A stretch of DNA of 64,000 nt. Source: Hyalella azteca (Eukaryota; Arthropoda; Malacostraca; Amphipoda; Hyalellidae). Position numbers and translations under genes: made by a program. This document shows, piece by piece, positions 1 through 10,729 of the stretch (the stretch's first letter is position 1; each line of letters begins with the position of its first letter). The stretch is from positions 121,947 to 185,946 of the forward strand of contig NW_025941545.1 of assembly GCF_000764305.2 (NCBI RefSeq), read 5' to 3'. The notes under the pieces are model-generated. The model ran no database searches and had not been told where the DNA came from. It saw only the letters and a program-made list of their open reading frames with translations.

Positions 1-345
1 ACAGTAGCTATGACTTAGAAATGGAGTTTAGAAATGGTTGATGGGAGCTACAGTAGCTATGACTTAGAAATGGAGTTTAGAAATGGTTGATGGGAGCTAC
101 AGTAGCTATGACTTAGAAGTGGAGTTTAGAAATGGTTGATAGGAGCTACAGTAGCTATGACTTAGAAATGGAGTTTAGAAATGGTTGATGGGAGCTACAG
201 TAGCTATGACTTAGAAGTGGAGTTTAGAAATGGTTGATGGGAGCTACAGTAGCTATGACATAGAAATGGAGTATAGAAATGGTTGATGGGAGCTACAGTA
301 GCTATGACATAGAAATGGAGTATAGAAATGGTTGATGGGAGCTAC
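1..345. repeat. Minisatellite A, 49-bp unit
   Basis: Seven near-identical head-to-tail copies of a 49-bp unit that starts 'acagtagctatgact'. Copies differ by single substitutions (cttag/catag, aatgg/agtgg). The array runs off the left edge, so its full length is unknown. No coding frame is supported. Confidence 0.95.
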
Positions 346-1271
346 ATTGAAGCTCTACGCTCCTAAAAATGGAAAACCGGAAATATGAATTTTGGCATAT
401 AATTTTATTGCTACTTTCACGCTTCTTAAATGGAGACTCATTCAAATGATTGAAATGATAATGACGTTGACATTTAAAAAATTGCTGCGAAAAATAATGG
501 TCATTTAATTTAATACCGACGTGCCTAAGGACACGTCGGTGAAATATCAGTGTTATAAATTTCACAAAAAACTATCGAGCGGCACATCAAACATAAAAAA
601 GAAAATTCTATGTTTAAATGATAAACTAAAAAATTCTCTAGAAATTCTCACTAGCGGAATTCTGTCATTGCTCGTGAGTAATTTCGAACACCACATATCT
701 GCGCCGAAGTGAGGGGCCTTATAACTGTCTATTTGAAGGATATTTAATCGATTGCATCTATCACATCGGCATCAAAGGAACCAAGTGGAGCGGCGAGATC
801 GCAAGCCTTAGGAATGATGGAGTGCGTTGCCCTGAGGTAAAGCGGTCATTCAGTGCACTACCTACCAGGCATCTGACGTTGAAATAACGTTCAGTATGCG
901 CCGTTTCAAAGGGATAAACTCTTGATAAACGCCGTTTCATTAGCCAAGAGGGAAAAGTTTAACTCGTGTCGTGTTTTTGTATCAGATGGTGAAAGCATGA
1001 GGAGATTTCGGGCTTCATACACTTCAATTTAATACACTCAATACACTCAAATTATATGTTCAATCAAATAGAGCTGAATGAATAATTTTCAACTACGTTA
1101 TATTCCTGAAGTATATAGTTGAAAATCACAATTAAGTTGACGTTGCAATGAAAATTTACTCCTATATGAAATTTAGAACGTGAAAATGGATTAATTTAAC
1201 TATGCAGATTACTTTATTTTGATTAAGTACCACGTAAAGTACGACTCTATGCCGCCAGTATTATGAAAAGT
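346..1271. other. Unrecognised AT-rich sequence
   Basis: No gene, RNA or known repeat recognised. It holds one perfect hairpin (515-540, listed separately) and a weaker 11-bp inverted repeat near 1087-1128 (attttcaacta / tagttgaaaat). Short open frames here lack domain or codon signals. Confidence 0.5.
515..540. other. Perfect 9-bp hairpin
   Basis: ACCGACGTG and CACGTCGGT form a fully complementary 9-bp stem around an 8-nt loop (cctaagga). There is no T-run after it and no associated gene, so a terminator role is not supported. It may be chance or part of a decayed mobile element. Confidence 0.5.
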
Positions 1272-2000
1272 TGCTTCAGCTATTAGCAGCCACATTGTAG
1301 CAAGCACTATGCACTATACGGGTCAATATAATCACTATTGTGAAGGGCTAGTTCAGCCATAGTCAGCCACATTGTGGCAAGCACTACGCACCTTTAAAGG
1401 TCAATATAATCACTATTGTGAAGGGCTAGCTCAGCCATAGTCAGCCACATTGTAGCAAGCACTACGCACCTTTAAAGGTCTATATAATCACTATTGTGAA
1501 GGGCTAGCTCAGCCATAGTCAGCCACATTGTGGCAAGCACTACGCACCTTTAAAGGTCTATATAATCACTATTGTGAAGGGCTAGCTCAGCCATAGTCAG
1601 CCACATTGTGGCAAGCACTACGCACCTTTAAAGGTCTATATAATCACTATTGTGAAGGGCTAGCTCAGCCATAGTCAGCCACATTGTGGCAAGCACTACG
1701 CACCTTTAAAGGTCTATATAATCACTATTGTGAAGGGCTAGCTCAGCCATAGTCAGCCACATTGTGGCAAGCACTACGCACCTTTAAAGGTCTATATAAT
1801 CACTATTGTGAAGGGCTAGCTCAGCCATAGTCAGCCACATTGTGGCAAGCACTACGCACCTTTAAAGGTCTATATAATCACTATTGTGAAGGGCTAGCTC
1901 AGCCATAGTCAGCCACATTGTGGCAAGCACTACGCACCTTTAAAGGTCTATATAATCACTATTGTGAAGGGCTAGCTCAGCCATAGTCAGCCACATTGTG
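1272..2000. repeat. Satellite B, 78-bp unit
   Basis: About nine copies of a 78-bp unit containing 'gcaagcactacgcaccttt' and 'ctcagccatagtcagccac'. Successive starts such as 1455 and 1533 are exactly 78 apart. The first copy is the most diverged and later ones are almost identical, which suggests recent amplification or homogenisation. The array stops abruptly at an N. A stray partial unit lies at 7247-7316. Confidence 0.95.
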
Positions 2001-2001
2001 N
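2001..2001. other. Single-N assembly gap between two satellites
   Basis: One undetermined base sits exactly where the 78-bp satellite stops and the 31-bp satellite starts. This is best read as a scaffold or gap-fill join rather than a biological boundary. Confidence 0.85.
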
Positions 2002-2117
2002 GCACTGGGTGCAACACAGTCACGGGAACACGGCACTGGGCGCAACACAGTCACGGGAACACGGCACTGGGTGCAACACAGTCACGGGAACACGGCACTG
2101 GGCGCAACACAGTCACG
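2002..2117. repeat. Satellite C, 31-bp unit (short block)
   Basis: Nearly four copies of a 31-bp unit, 'gcactgggcgcaacacagtc' followed by 'acgggaacacg' (starts at 2002 and 2033). The same unit forms a longer array at 7594-7953. The block lies directly after an N, so its position here may be an assembly product. Confidence 0.92.
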
Positions 2118-2935
2118 GAAACACTTTTCTTGCACCGTTGCGTGTAAAACTGCAGAATGATAAATAAACACTGAATATCAGTGCGAATTCAACGATTGTG
2201 TTTGATCGTGCATTTTAATTTTGCACGAATGCTTGAATTCGAACGACATGAAACAAAATTCTAAGGTTTAATTTTAGTCATGGAAATTGGGCAAAATCAT
2301 ACCACAGAAGCCGACTTATCGTTTCGATGTTCTACGTCACTTTTGTGTTCGATTAAACTTGAATTTTCATCCCTATAATATTTGCATTTTCATGAAACAT
2401 GCTCTTAACATGTTCTTAAAGGGAATGACACCGCATGGAAGAACCTAAAAATGACTGGGTCATATTGTCCAAATAGTGACACACTTTCTTAATGAGGAGT
2501 ATAGAGTCTTCTTCAGGGTTATAGCAGATTATAATTAGCATCGATAATCAGGATATGGGGTGTATTCAAGACAACTTGCAAAATAATGTATTTTGTTGCA
2601 ACTTCATTTATTCATGATGTTCGGACTTCTTTCCCACCTTAAACAGAACTTATTGAACATTTTTAAATGGAAATAAGTTAAAATAATTGGTTGCAGAACG
2701 CAAGAGAAAAACACTAATTATTGCAATGAATTAATAGTAAGATTTACTAACTCTTAACGCAATCGAAGGTGAGTGGGAAATGCGCTAGAGTCTAGACCAA
2801 GTAATAAATGACTGCTGTTCGTCGAGCGCGTAATTACCAGCCGCCATACATCACAGTAATTACCTTGTACTCTATATGCCATGAACTCTATATACCAGTT
2901 CTGAGTAATGCGAGCAGTTCACACTCTGAAGTCCT
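2118..2935. other. Unrecognised sequence
   Basis: AT-rich sequence with no supported gene or known repeat. Confidence 0.5.
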
Positions 2936-3057
2936 GCTTATATGAATGATATGATCTCATAAATGAATGATGTAGATCTCATGTTTGAATGATATGATCT
3001 CATGTATGACTGATGTATATCTCATGTTTGAATGATAAAATTTTATGTTTGAATAAA
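2936..3057. repeat. Degenerate minisatellite around 'atctcatgtttgaatga'
   Basis: Diverged copies (period roughly 25-30 bp) of a unit with 'atctcatgtttgaatgat'. More of the same motif resumes at 3299-3330, on the other side of a truncated LINE, so the LINE appears to have inserted into this array. Confidence 0.7.
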
Positions 3058-3107
3058 AGTATAGTATAGTATAGTATAGTATAGTATAGTATAGTATAGT
3101 ATAGTAT
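3058..3107. repeat. (ATAGT)n microsatellite, LINE tail
   Basis: About ten uninterrupted copies of ATAGT. It abuts the 3' end of the minus-strand LINE fragment, so on the element's own strand it is an (ACTAT)n tail. Confidence 0.9.
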
Positions 3108-3298
3108 CTTCGGCATTAAAGAATAGGCCTGGATAGGCCTGTCGCCGATTCTTGTACTTTTCTTGACTAGACTGGCCTTACGGACGGAAGATATCAGTTG
3201 TTCCGTAGGGTACGAGGCATTTTAAGACTGAACATATGCTCATGCATGGCCTTGTCTAGTCTGTTCTTGAACGCGTTCATACTCGGAGCGTCAACAAT
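3108..3298 (-). mobile_element. 5'-truncated non-LTR retrotransposon (CR1/L2-like), copy 1
   Basis: Read on the minus strand, an open frame of 33 residues (3295 down to a stop at 3194-3196) ends a reverse-transcriptase ORF2. It includes NAFKNRLDKAM, the 'FKnrLDk' type of C-terminal motif common in CR1/L2-like elements. About 85 nt of 3' UTR and an (ACTAT)n tail follow. Everything 5' of this is missing, the usual result of incomplete target-primed reverse transcription. The UTR carries a 19-bp stretch (3135-3153) identical to the tail of the SINE at 26215-26467, and it resembles the LINE fragment at 46429-46842. The family is inferred from the motif only. Confidence 0.75.
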
Positions 3299-3336
3299 AT
3301 CTCATGTTTGAATGAAGTAGATCTCATGTTCTCGCT

Positions 3337-3337
3337 N
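3337..3337. other. Single-N assembly gap
   Basis: An undetermined base right after the minisatellite motif resumes. The sequence on either side is unrelated, so continuity across this base is uncertain. Confidence 0.8.
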
Positions 3338-3520
3338 GGAGGGGAAATTCAAAAGGGAAACCAATTTTTTTCGAAAAATGCCCACTCCACCCACAAAAAT
3401 TAGAATTTTGAAAAACAGCAAGGACCAATCGATAGATATGGTCCTTACGCATCGAATGATATGCGTCTCGATGTTGTAGCTCAAAAATCATAGGAGGTGA
3501 TATATTTCTACAGTACCCCC

Positions 3521-3845
3521 TTTTTGTCAGTTTTCTAAGAATTTCACGTTTTCTTTCACTTTTTTGAAAAAATTCCCACGAACAAAAAAGTCTTAGATTT
3601 ATTTTTTACATATGTTTACCAAGTTTCAAAGTTATCTGTCAGTAATTAACCGAAATAGAATTTCCATAAGAAATTGGACATTGCCATTGGAAATTGGAAA
3701 TTTTATTTCGGTTACTTACCGACAGAAAACTTTGAAACTTGGTACACATATGTAAAAATTAAATCTAAGACTTTTTTTTATTCGTGTGAATTTTTCGAAA
3801 AAATGACAGAAAACGTGAAATTGTTGGAAAACCGATGTTTTTATT
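3521..3845. mobile_element. Foldback (inverted-repeat) element, MITE-like
   Basis: Two arms of about 145 bp (3521-3663 and 3698-3845) are reverse complements at roughly 85-90% identity, with a loop of about 34 bp. Matching landmarks include 'agtcttagattta' / 'taaatctaagact' and 'ccaagtttcaaag' / 'ctttgaaacttgg'. No coding capacity is present. A MITE or foldback transposon is the likely origin, but no target-site duplication or superfamily termini are visible. Transcribed, it would form a long hairpin RNA. Confidence 0.75.
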
Positions 3846-4782
3846 CTGTGTGACGAATTCGTCACGCCAGGGCGTAAAGGGATAATGCTAATGATGCAAA
3901 TTTTGCATCAGAACTGTTTTTCGACGAGAATTCTCCTTAGCTAGTAAAAAGTCCTGAGAGTTTAGATACAAATTCAAATATCACTGAAAATATGTATTCA
4001 AATGAATGTAATAGGGTTGCATATCAAGCTATCAGCGTCTTAATATCAATGGCGGTTGGGCTGAGGTTGATAACCAATACAACACAATGCAATACAATAC
4101 AATAATATTGGAATTCCGCGGGTTTATTAATAAAAAATGAACAAAATAAATGTATTACTTTTTTAATACACTATAAAAATGAATCAATAAATGTATTAAA
4201 TATCATAAATGATCAAAATAATGTATTTTTAATAATATATTTTAAAAATATTTTTAAATAATTCGGATAGAATTCCACAGCTTTAATATTAAAAATGAAC
4301 AAAATAGATGAAGTTTTGATACTAATAATGAAGATGAATCTGTAAAGTCCTTGCGAATGTCCTTAGGGCGACTCAAATCGAAAGTATATATACTCGTATT
4401 TAACGATACTTTAAACTATAGAAAGTACTTTTAATACATTGAGCCTTGTGACAGTAAATGCCTTTTGAAACAAGCTTTATTATTGTTTTGAATATCTTTT
4501 ATTAATATAGGTTCTCAGCGTGTCATGTATCTGCACTACAAGTTACATCCACATTGTTCACAATCGCGTAGAATATCACAATTTCAGAGTAGAAATATTC
4601 TGATTAATTACCTGGAGTTTAAAAAAACGGAGTTGCACGAATATTTGCATATCACTTTTTGTGTCACTTTAGAATTCTCTGTACCATGTTTGAATGTCTG
4701 CGTAAAATAATCATAATATAATTTTTCAAATAATTACTCACTTACTTCATTTTATATTTTCACAAAACGTGGTATAATCGCA
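3846..4782. other. Unrecognised AT-rich sequence
   Basis: A 14-bp palindrome (tgacgaattcgtca) lies near 3852, and degenerate acaat repeats lie near 4080-4105. No supported gene. Confidence 0.5.
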
Positions 4783-4970
4783 GGCAGAGTTACTCAATAA
4801 AATGAGTGAGACTGGGTCCAAATGCGATGCACTTTGTCTCTCTGTAGGTCACGCTGACTCACTTTAAACAGACAATAGGGCGTATCAGTGTTACGTCCGC
4901 TCTCTGCCCGCGCACTGAGTAATAAAGTGTGTTACAATTTGGACAACAAGACCCATTTACTTTTCTGAGT
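4783..4970. repeat. Diverged dispersed repeat, copy 1
   Basis: This segment aligns by eye over about 180 bp with 5461-5645 in the same orientation. Shared landmarks are 'gagtg' near the start, 'ccaaat.gcgatgc', 'gtccg.tctc' and a shared end '.tttggacaa'. It is probably an old copy of a short non-autonomous element. Confidence 0.5.
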
Positions 4971-5460
4971 GTGTTAATCAATTTGCCAGCGGGATATCCG
5001 GCAATAATTGAAACAATCTGGTCGGTTAAACTGGGCTTTCAAGTAATCCGCAGCTCAAAAGATAGCTATATTTTTCTAGGCAAGAAAGTCTTGCAAACCA
5101 TACTGCATAAAACGCTTTCCTGAATTGCTGAATTTTCTGCGAAAATTCTCAGAAAATTATAAATAAGCAATAATGTTTAAAATCGCAAAGTTTCGAGAAG
5201 GGCTGATAGATTGCAAAAAAATTCGGAACTATCTAATCCAGTGGGGCATTTATTTCTAATTGATCATATAAGCTATAGATATTAAACACCAAAAACTTGT
5301 TCTCGCAATACTTTCTAAACATTTTGAATATTATTTTTCCCAGTTCATTGCATAAAATTGCATGCACGGTTATTCTAGCGCTTAAGAAAGTCTGCTGAGT
5401 TAAACGTTCCCAGGAGACGCCATTTGTTCCCATTCTTTGCGATAAAGCCGCTCTACGCCA
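4971..5460. other. Unrecognised sequence
   Basis: Spacer between the two copies of the dispersed repeat. No gene supported. Confidence 0.45.
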
Positions 5461-5645
5461 CTCAGAGGAATGAGTGTAACTTTGACCAAATAGCGATGCT
5501 CTATTTTTCGTGAGGGTCAACCTGACCCAGTTTGGCACAGCAAAAGAGGTATTAGAGCTTCGTCCGTTCTCGGCTTACGGTGTGGGTAAGAACGTATGTC
5601 ACAAGTTGGACAATATAACCGTTTAGTTTTCTGTCTATGAAATTA
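5461..5645. repeat. Diverged dispersed repeat, copy 2
   Basis: Second copy of the segment at 4783-4970, same orientation, with about 490 bp between copies. The boundaries are approximate. It could be a local duplication or two insertions. Confidence 0.5.
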
Positions 5646-6967
5646 ATACTGTTATTGCAAAAGAACTTTCCATGCACAAAAAAAAAGTGCCGCAACTTGG
5701 AACTTTGCTCTCACTTAACATGTTTTCTCATTAAATAAAGTAGCAATTTTTGGTTGTGTACAGTCACGGAACAGATTTGAAAACTTGCCAATTTTCGTCA
5801 CTGAAATTTTGCTCTTGTGACAGGAAAGTTTGGTCATTACGGCTACTGCAGGTGGGACGATGGAGGCATGCAAGTTCTTCATATATCTATAATAGACATG
5901 ACGCATAATATTCATAATGTACTTAGAAATCATGTTCATCCTGAATGCAACGCGTTTTTCATTGCATTAATTGGAGACTTTGTACCGTTTTTAGGGTCTC
6001 CTTGATGCTTTGATTTGAAATTACTTATGTATAGGTTATCCACGAGAGCTAAATATCATAACGGAACTGTACAATGTGACTTTGCAGCAAATAAATCATT
6101 TGTCGTATGCGACTCCGTCACATGTATTATTCGATATCAAGTAACTCGTTGCTGGTCATTCTTCTAACATTGCTGATTGTGATTGTCTTTTGTCGACCAG
6201 GGCCGAGTAAACTCAAGGGACCGAATGACCTCAAGACAATTAGTGCGAGTGTGAAAGCCGATATCTTCAGATGACGGCTGCAATCAAGTATACAGTAGAT
6301 CAAACAAAATATTTTTCCTATCCTGATGTGGGGGTTGTGAAGGAGATCATTTTAACGTACAGTATAACAGCAAGATGGATTCTACTCTTTGTCTCGATCT
6401 ATGCTCCCTAAATCACCGTGTCATGCAGGTATTGTTTCGTAACAAAAGGTAAAGAGTTTTCACACTTGTATTTTACCGATATTGTCTGTACAATAGCGTT
6501 GTGCACATGTGTTCCTTGAAACCTAGACAATGAATGAAATAATCAACCCCGGAAGCACATAAAACCTCAATTCCGTAAATCTCTACACTCAAACTGGGAA
6601 AATTTGCTATAACTGAAATAGGATTTAAATTGGTTCTATTCCTTAACAATATGTCACAGCTATATAAACTGTTTTTTAAGAACTGCTGGATATTCCTAAT
6701 ATCACTTATTCGATAAATTATCTTACACAGGTTATGGTAGGCTATGTAACATGTTTTGGATATGCTGCGGCTATCCTGCCTCGAATATCTATTCAATCAG
6801 AGCAAAAAAAAAATAAATGAATAAAATAAAACAAAAAATTAAACTTCTACCGTTCGCCGAAAAGTATATTCCGGAGTCCAAGATGATCAAAGGAACGGCG
6901 CAATTTAAACCAGCGCTGAAAGTCCCATCTAGAGCAATGAGACCTATGACCCTACGCCTACTTTGGG
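5646..6967. other. Unrecognised sequence
   Basis: No gene, RNA or repeat recognised. The minus-strand open frame at 6473-6796 has no motif and unremarkable composition, so it is not called. Confidence 0.5.
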
Positions 6968-7216
6968 CCGCTACTTGAACTTAACACGCTACGTGTACTC
7001 GTGTCGCTACGTGTACTCGTGTCGCTACGTGTACTCATGCCGCTACGTGTACTCATGCCGCTACGCGTACTCAGGCCGCCACGTGTACTCAGGCCGCTAC
7101 ATGTACTCAGGCCGCTACGTGTACTCAGGCCGCTACGTGTACTCAGGCCGCTACGTGTACTCAGGCCGCTACGTGTACTTATGCCGCTACGTGTACTCAG
7201 GCCGCTACGTGTACTC
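6968..7216. repeat. Satellite D, 18-bp unit (block 1)
   Basis: About 14 copies of an 18-bp unit, 'gccgctacgtgtactcag', with variants such as ctcatg and ctcgtg. The unit length is a multiple of three, which opens several frames on both strands. None looks like a gene. The array ends abruptly at a sequencing-adapter remnant. Confidence 0.95.
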
Positions 7217-7246
7217 CTGTCTCTTATACACATCTAGATGTGTATA
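7217..7246. other. Illumina Nextera mate-pair junction adapter (artefact)
   Basis: 7217-7235 is exactly the Nextera transposon mosaic end, CTGTCTCTTATACACATCT, followed at 7236-7246 by AGATGTGTATA, the first 11 bases of its reverse complement. Two mosaic ends back to back form the circularisation junction of Nextera mate-pair libraries. The sequence is technical, not genomic, and it joins satellite D to satellite B, so the join itself is chimeric. Confidence 0.97.
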
Positions 7247-7316
7247 GCAAGCACTACGCACCTTTAAAGGTCTATATAATCACTATTGTGAAGGGCTAGC
7301 TCAGCCATAGTCAGCC
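7247..7316. repeat. Single partial unit of satellite B, misjoined
   Basis: 70 bp that match the 78-bp unit of the 1272-2000 array. It directly follows the adapter remnant, so it was probably brought here by a chimeric read. Confidence 0.9.
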
Positions 7317-7593
7317 CTAAGGCCGAGATTAAGACATGGTTGGTATTAAGACGTGGAGTCCGGAAGAGCCGTTTGCTCCGTTACTCGCACGCAATATCCT
7401 GCAGATGCCGCCCCCAACTCTCCTGAACTTGACTAATAGTAATGATTATTGCTTCACTTCTGAATAGCAGACTTCAATCTCACGCTTTTGGGTCTATAAA
7501 TGCATATGAAGAAACTTCATTGGGTACCTTAACTTCAAATTGAAATTACAGACTTTAACCGACACATCCGCGCAGCACATTTGCGGGAAATGA
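7317..7593. other. Unrecognised sequence
   Basis: Unique-looking sequence between the misjoined satellite unit and the 31-bp array. No gene supported. Confidence 0.45.
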
Positions 7594-7953
7594 AAACGGC
7601 ACTGGGCGCAACACATTCACGGGAACACGGCACTGGACGCAACACAGTCACGGGAACACGGCACTGGACGCAACACAGTCACGGGAACACGGCACTGGAC
7701 GCAACACAGTCACGGGAACAGGGCATTGGGCGCAACACAGTCACGGGAACACGGCACTGGGCGCAACACAGTCACGGGAACAGGGCACTGGGCGCAACAT
7801 AGTCACGGGAACAGGGCACTGGGCACAACACAGTCACGTGAACACGGCACTGGGCACAACACAGTCACGGGAACACGGCACTGGGCACAACACAGTCACG
7901 GGAACACGGCACTGGACGCAACACAGTCACGGGAACACGGCACTGGGCACAAA
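7594..7953. repeat. Satellite C, 31-bp unit (long block)
   Basis: About 11-12 copies of the 31-bp unit seen at 2002-2117, with variants gggcgc, ggacgc and gggcac. Near-identical copies suggest recent spread. Open frames through it are by-products. Confidence 0.95.
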
Positions 7954-8046
7954 CTCAGGCCGCTACGTGTACTCAGGCCGCTACGTGTACTCAGGCCGCT
8001 ACGTGTACTCATGCCGCTACGTGTACTCATGCCGCTACGTGTAATT
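7954..8046. repeat. Satellite D, 18-bp unit (block 2)
   Basis: Five copies of the same 18-bp unit as 6968-7216, fused directly to the end of satellite C without a spacer. Here the C-to-D join carries no adapter, so it could be genuine. Confidence 0.92.
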
Positions 8047-8154
8047 ACCCCGTTACGCGTACTCAAATCACACTGTGTACTTTGATAGTACGCAAGTTTT
8101 GAGCTAGTAATGTCGCAACTTTTGATAGTACGGCCCTATTCTAATGTGTTTCAG

Positions 8155-8249
8155 AGATCTACCAAGTCCCCAGCAACACCACAATATTCGGTGCACTTGT
8201 CCGTCCCCACGTCGCGCGAACTATCGTGTTTTTCCTCATTCGTCCTGAG
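8155..8249 (+). other. Exon-like segment, product unknown
   Basis: A 95-bp stretch is bounded by a plausible acceptor (ctaatgtgtttcag, with a ctaat branch-like motif) and a plausible donor (CTGAG|gtgagg). From 8157 it is open for 31 codons in one frame (starting IYQVPSNTTIFG), and a second frame is also open. It is visibly more GC-rich than its flanks. No domain is recognised and no partner exon was found. This is a candidate only. Confidence 0.2.
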
Positions 8250-8251
8250 GT

Positions 8252-9714
8252 GAGGGCCACCAAACTTAAGTTAATGAGTTTGTCGGGGGCTTTGTTTTGA
8301 TGGACTTATTCACGCGCGACCAACTTGAGAGGATAAGCTGGCCTAATACGTGGGGTCGGTCGTGGGGATGAGGATAACAAAAACAATGTCATTAAAACTT
8401 CCCCTTTGAGTAACTTAATCCAGCCACACCGGTGCTCTGATAAAAAATCTCTGATATTTGTATAATAATATCGTGATATAAAGCAAATTATTTAATTTCA
8501 GGCTATAGCAAGAATTACATCGAACTAGTAACTATCACTCTATACGCTGTATATCACAGACATGCTCTTCTCCCAAACATAGGAAGATAGTACTAAGTTA
8601 CTTAGAAACTTCTATACTTGCCCGGAGAGAGTGCAGAATTAATTTCGTCCATATAAAAGTTTAAATTCTGTGTTTTAATTATTATGTACAATTAATTTCC
8701 AAAATTATTTAAATCTCAGCTCATTATTTGAAAATGAATCCAGATGTGGATATCTGCTAACCGCCCCATACAACGCGATGTTGTACGCCCCCATACGCAC
8801 CTAAGATGACGAGGACAATGGATACTGCCCAGCATTTCCAATTTGGCTTTTAAATTATTAATGGACAATCAAACAATTCGTAGATGATAATGCATTCGCG
8901 CTTCGACTTGAAACGAAAAATAGCTAAACCGCTTTTTGACTTAAGTTATGTTAATTTTCCAGGAATGATATGATAATGGTGTCTCATAAAACAAGCCTTG
9001 CATCTAAAGAACATTTAATCTTTTTTGCATCAAAACAAAGTTACCGGATTTCCCAAATGTTTTCTTCAAATTGGTGTAGCCCTACAGCCAGCTTTAGCTG
9101 TAAAAAATGCACTCAAGTAGAAAATATCTAAAAAATTGGCCTCTGAATACATAGCTGAACTGCTCCAGCTGCTCTCTATTTCTACAAAGATTATGCTTTA
9201 TTTTAATGTAAACACAGTGGCCGTGTGTAAATGTTTGATCAAAGTTCACATTGGGTGATGGCCCTGCTGGCTAACGTTTGCCTCATGCACCCTCGGCCAT
9301 CGCTCCAATGGACAAGACTAAATAAAATTTGATTTATCATATTTTGGAGTGGCAATGTTGATTTTTGATGACCAATCAAATATCGAAAAGATGGTCCATG
9401 ATATTTATAAAGAAGTTTAATAGGAATATAACTTTTGTTTATCCTTAGTTCCAAATCGAAAAATAAAGTAGTCGCATAAAAAATTGGCCTCTCCGAAAGC
9501 ATGTAGTAGGTAACGAGAATTTACATCTTTAAATACTACTCTCCCTAACCTGTTACCTCGAGAGATGACTCTGCAAGCCATGAGTTTGACTAGTATTATT
9601 TGTACAAATGTACTCTATCACCTTCAATGTCGTCAGTTAGGAGTTAGATGCTATTGGCGTTCTCGTTGTTAACTGAAGTTAAAATAAAAATTATATGCCA
9701 CGAAACGGCAAACA
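8252..9714. other. Unrecognised AT-rich sequence
   Basis: No gene or repeat supported. The minus-strand open frame at 9239-9502 shows no recognisable motif. Confidence 0.45.
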
Positions 9715-9900
9715 CTATTTCAATTTCAAAGCTCCAGTTTATACTTGAAAATATTAATCACGAATCTGTGATCAACGTTTCAATTGCAGAGCTCCAGTTT
9801 CTGATTGAAATTGCTTCTATCTGCCTTCTATACAACAGGGAATCTGCAAGCATTTTTAAATTGCACAGCTCCAGTTTCCAATTAAAATTATATACCTCGC
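9715..9900. repeat. Degenerate tandem repeat, three copies
   Basis: Three diverged copies of 'caattt.a.agctccagttt' followed by an AT-rich stretch, spaced about 60-75 bp apart (near 9720, 9780 and 9855). It is an old minisatellite with no coding role evident. Confidence 0.55.
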
Positions 9901-10729
9901 ATCTGCAATATTGGACTTCAAAATTAGGACCGGGGCAGGTTCTCCGTGCCGAGCTCGGCATGCCAGAGCAGCGCTTCCTTGTGTAGCAGAGAGGTCCACA
10001 AAAGCCAGAGATATAAAGCAATACGGGCAATACGAGCGACTAAGTTTGGTCATTTGACGCAATGTTCTAGTGCGGGGCAAAGTCGTAAACTCGCACCGCC
10101 TCTGTGCCTATACGTCCGCTCAAGCACGGCTATAATTGATGCTATCTCTGAACCTGCTCGTATAAGAAGCAACTGCCGCAAATAAACTAAATTATATAAT
10201 ATGAATGAGCATCAAACGTAAATCAAGTACGCGGAGTTATTATAAAAATGGAGGGGAATATGAACAATTATTAAAGAGTCCCAGGAACAGCAAATGGATT
10301 ATTTAACTGGAATGCTGGTTGCATGTCAGAACGAAACTAAAGCTCCAATGAAAATTGAAGCAACACAGCGTAGAATATTCAAAATTCACGTAATTAGCGC
10401 TCCGTATTCTATTAACACGCCCCACGAAGAAGCAGGCTTTATCAAAATCTTTGCACCCCGCAACAATTTCGTGAGTAAGATGAGCCTATTATAAAAATAC
10501 TCGCTAAATTGAAATACACCCTAAAAAGCAACAAAACGATGGTGATGATTTCTTATTACTGACTTATCTAACTGAAGGTGGCTGAGCTTCTTGGATGTAG
10601 GAACCTGAGTGACTATGTGGATAAAAAAATATTCAAATAAAAATTGAGTATTTTTCAGAGTATTGAGTATTTTTAATTGAGTAAAAAAACAAATTGTAAT
10701 GTACATTATCTGGTGTATATATACAGTGT
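9901..10729. other. Unrecognised sequence
   Basis: No gene supported. The last four bases (10726-10729, gtgt) are the left target-site duplication of the solo LTR that follows. Confidence 0.45.

Noticed and set aside
515..540. Hairpin as a transcription terminator
   Set aside because: No T-run and no gene upstream, and intrinsic terminators of this type are bacterial.
1272..2000. Regular repeats that might look like a CRISPR array
   Set aside because: Copies are directly adjacent with no unique spacers, and the window is eukaryotic. It is a 78-bp satellite.
6958..7247. Open frames of 78-94 codons over satellite D, including ones ending or starting in adapter-derived residues
   Set aside because: They come from an 18-bp tandem repeat and run into the Nextera adapter. 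They are not genes.
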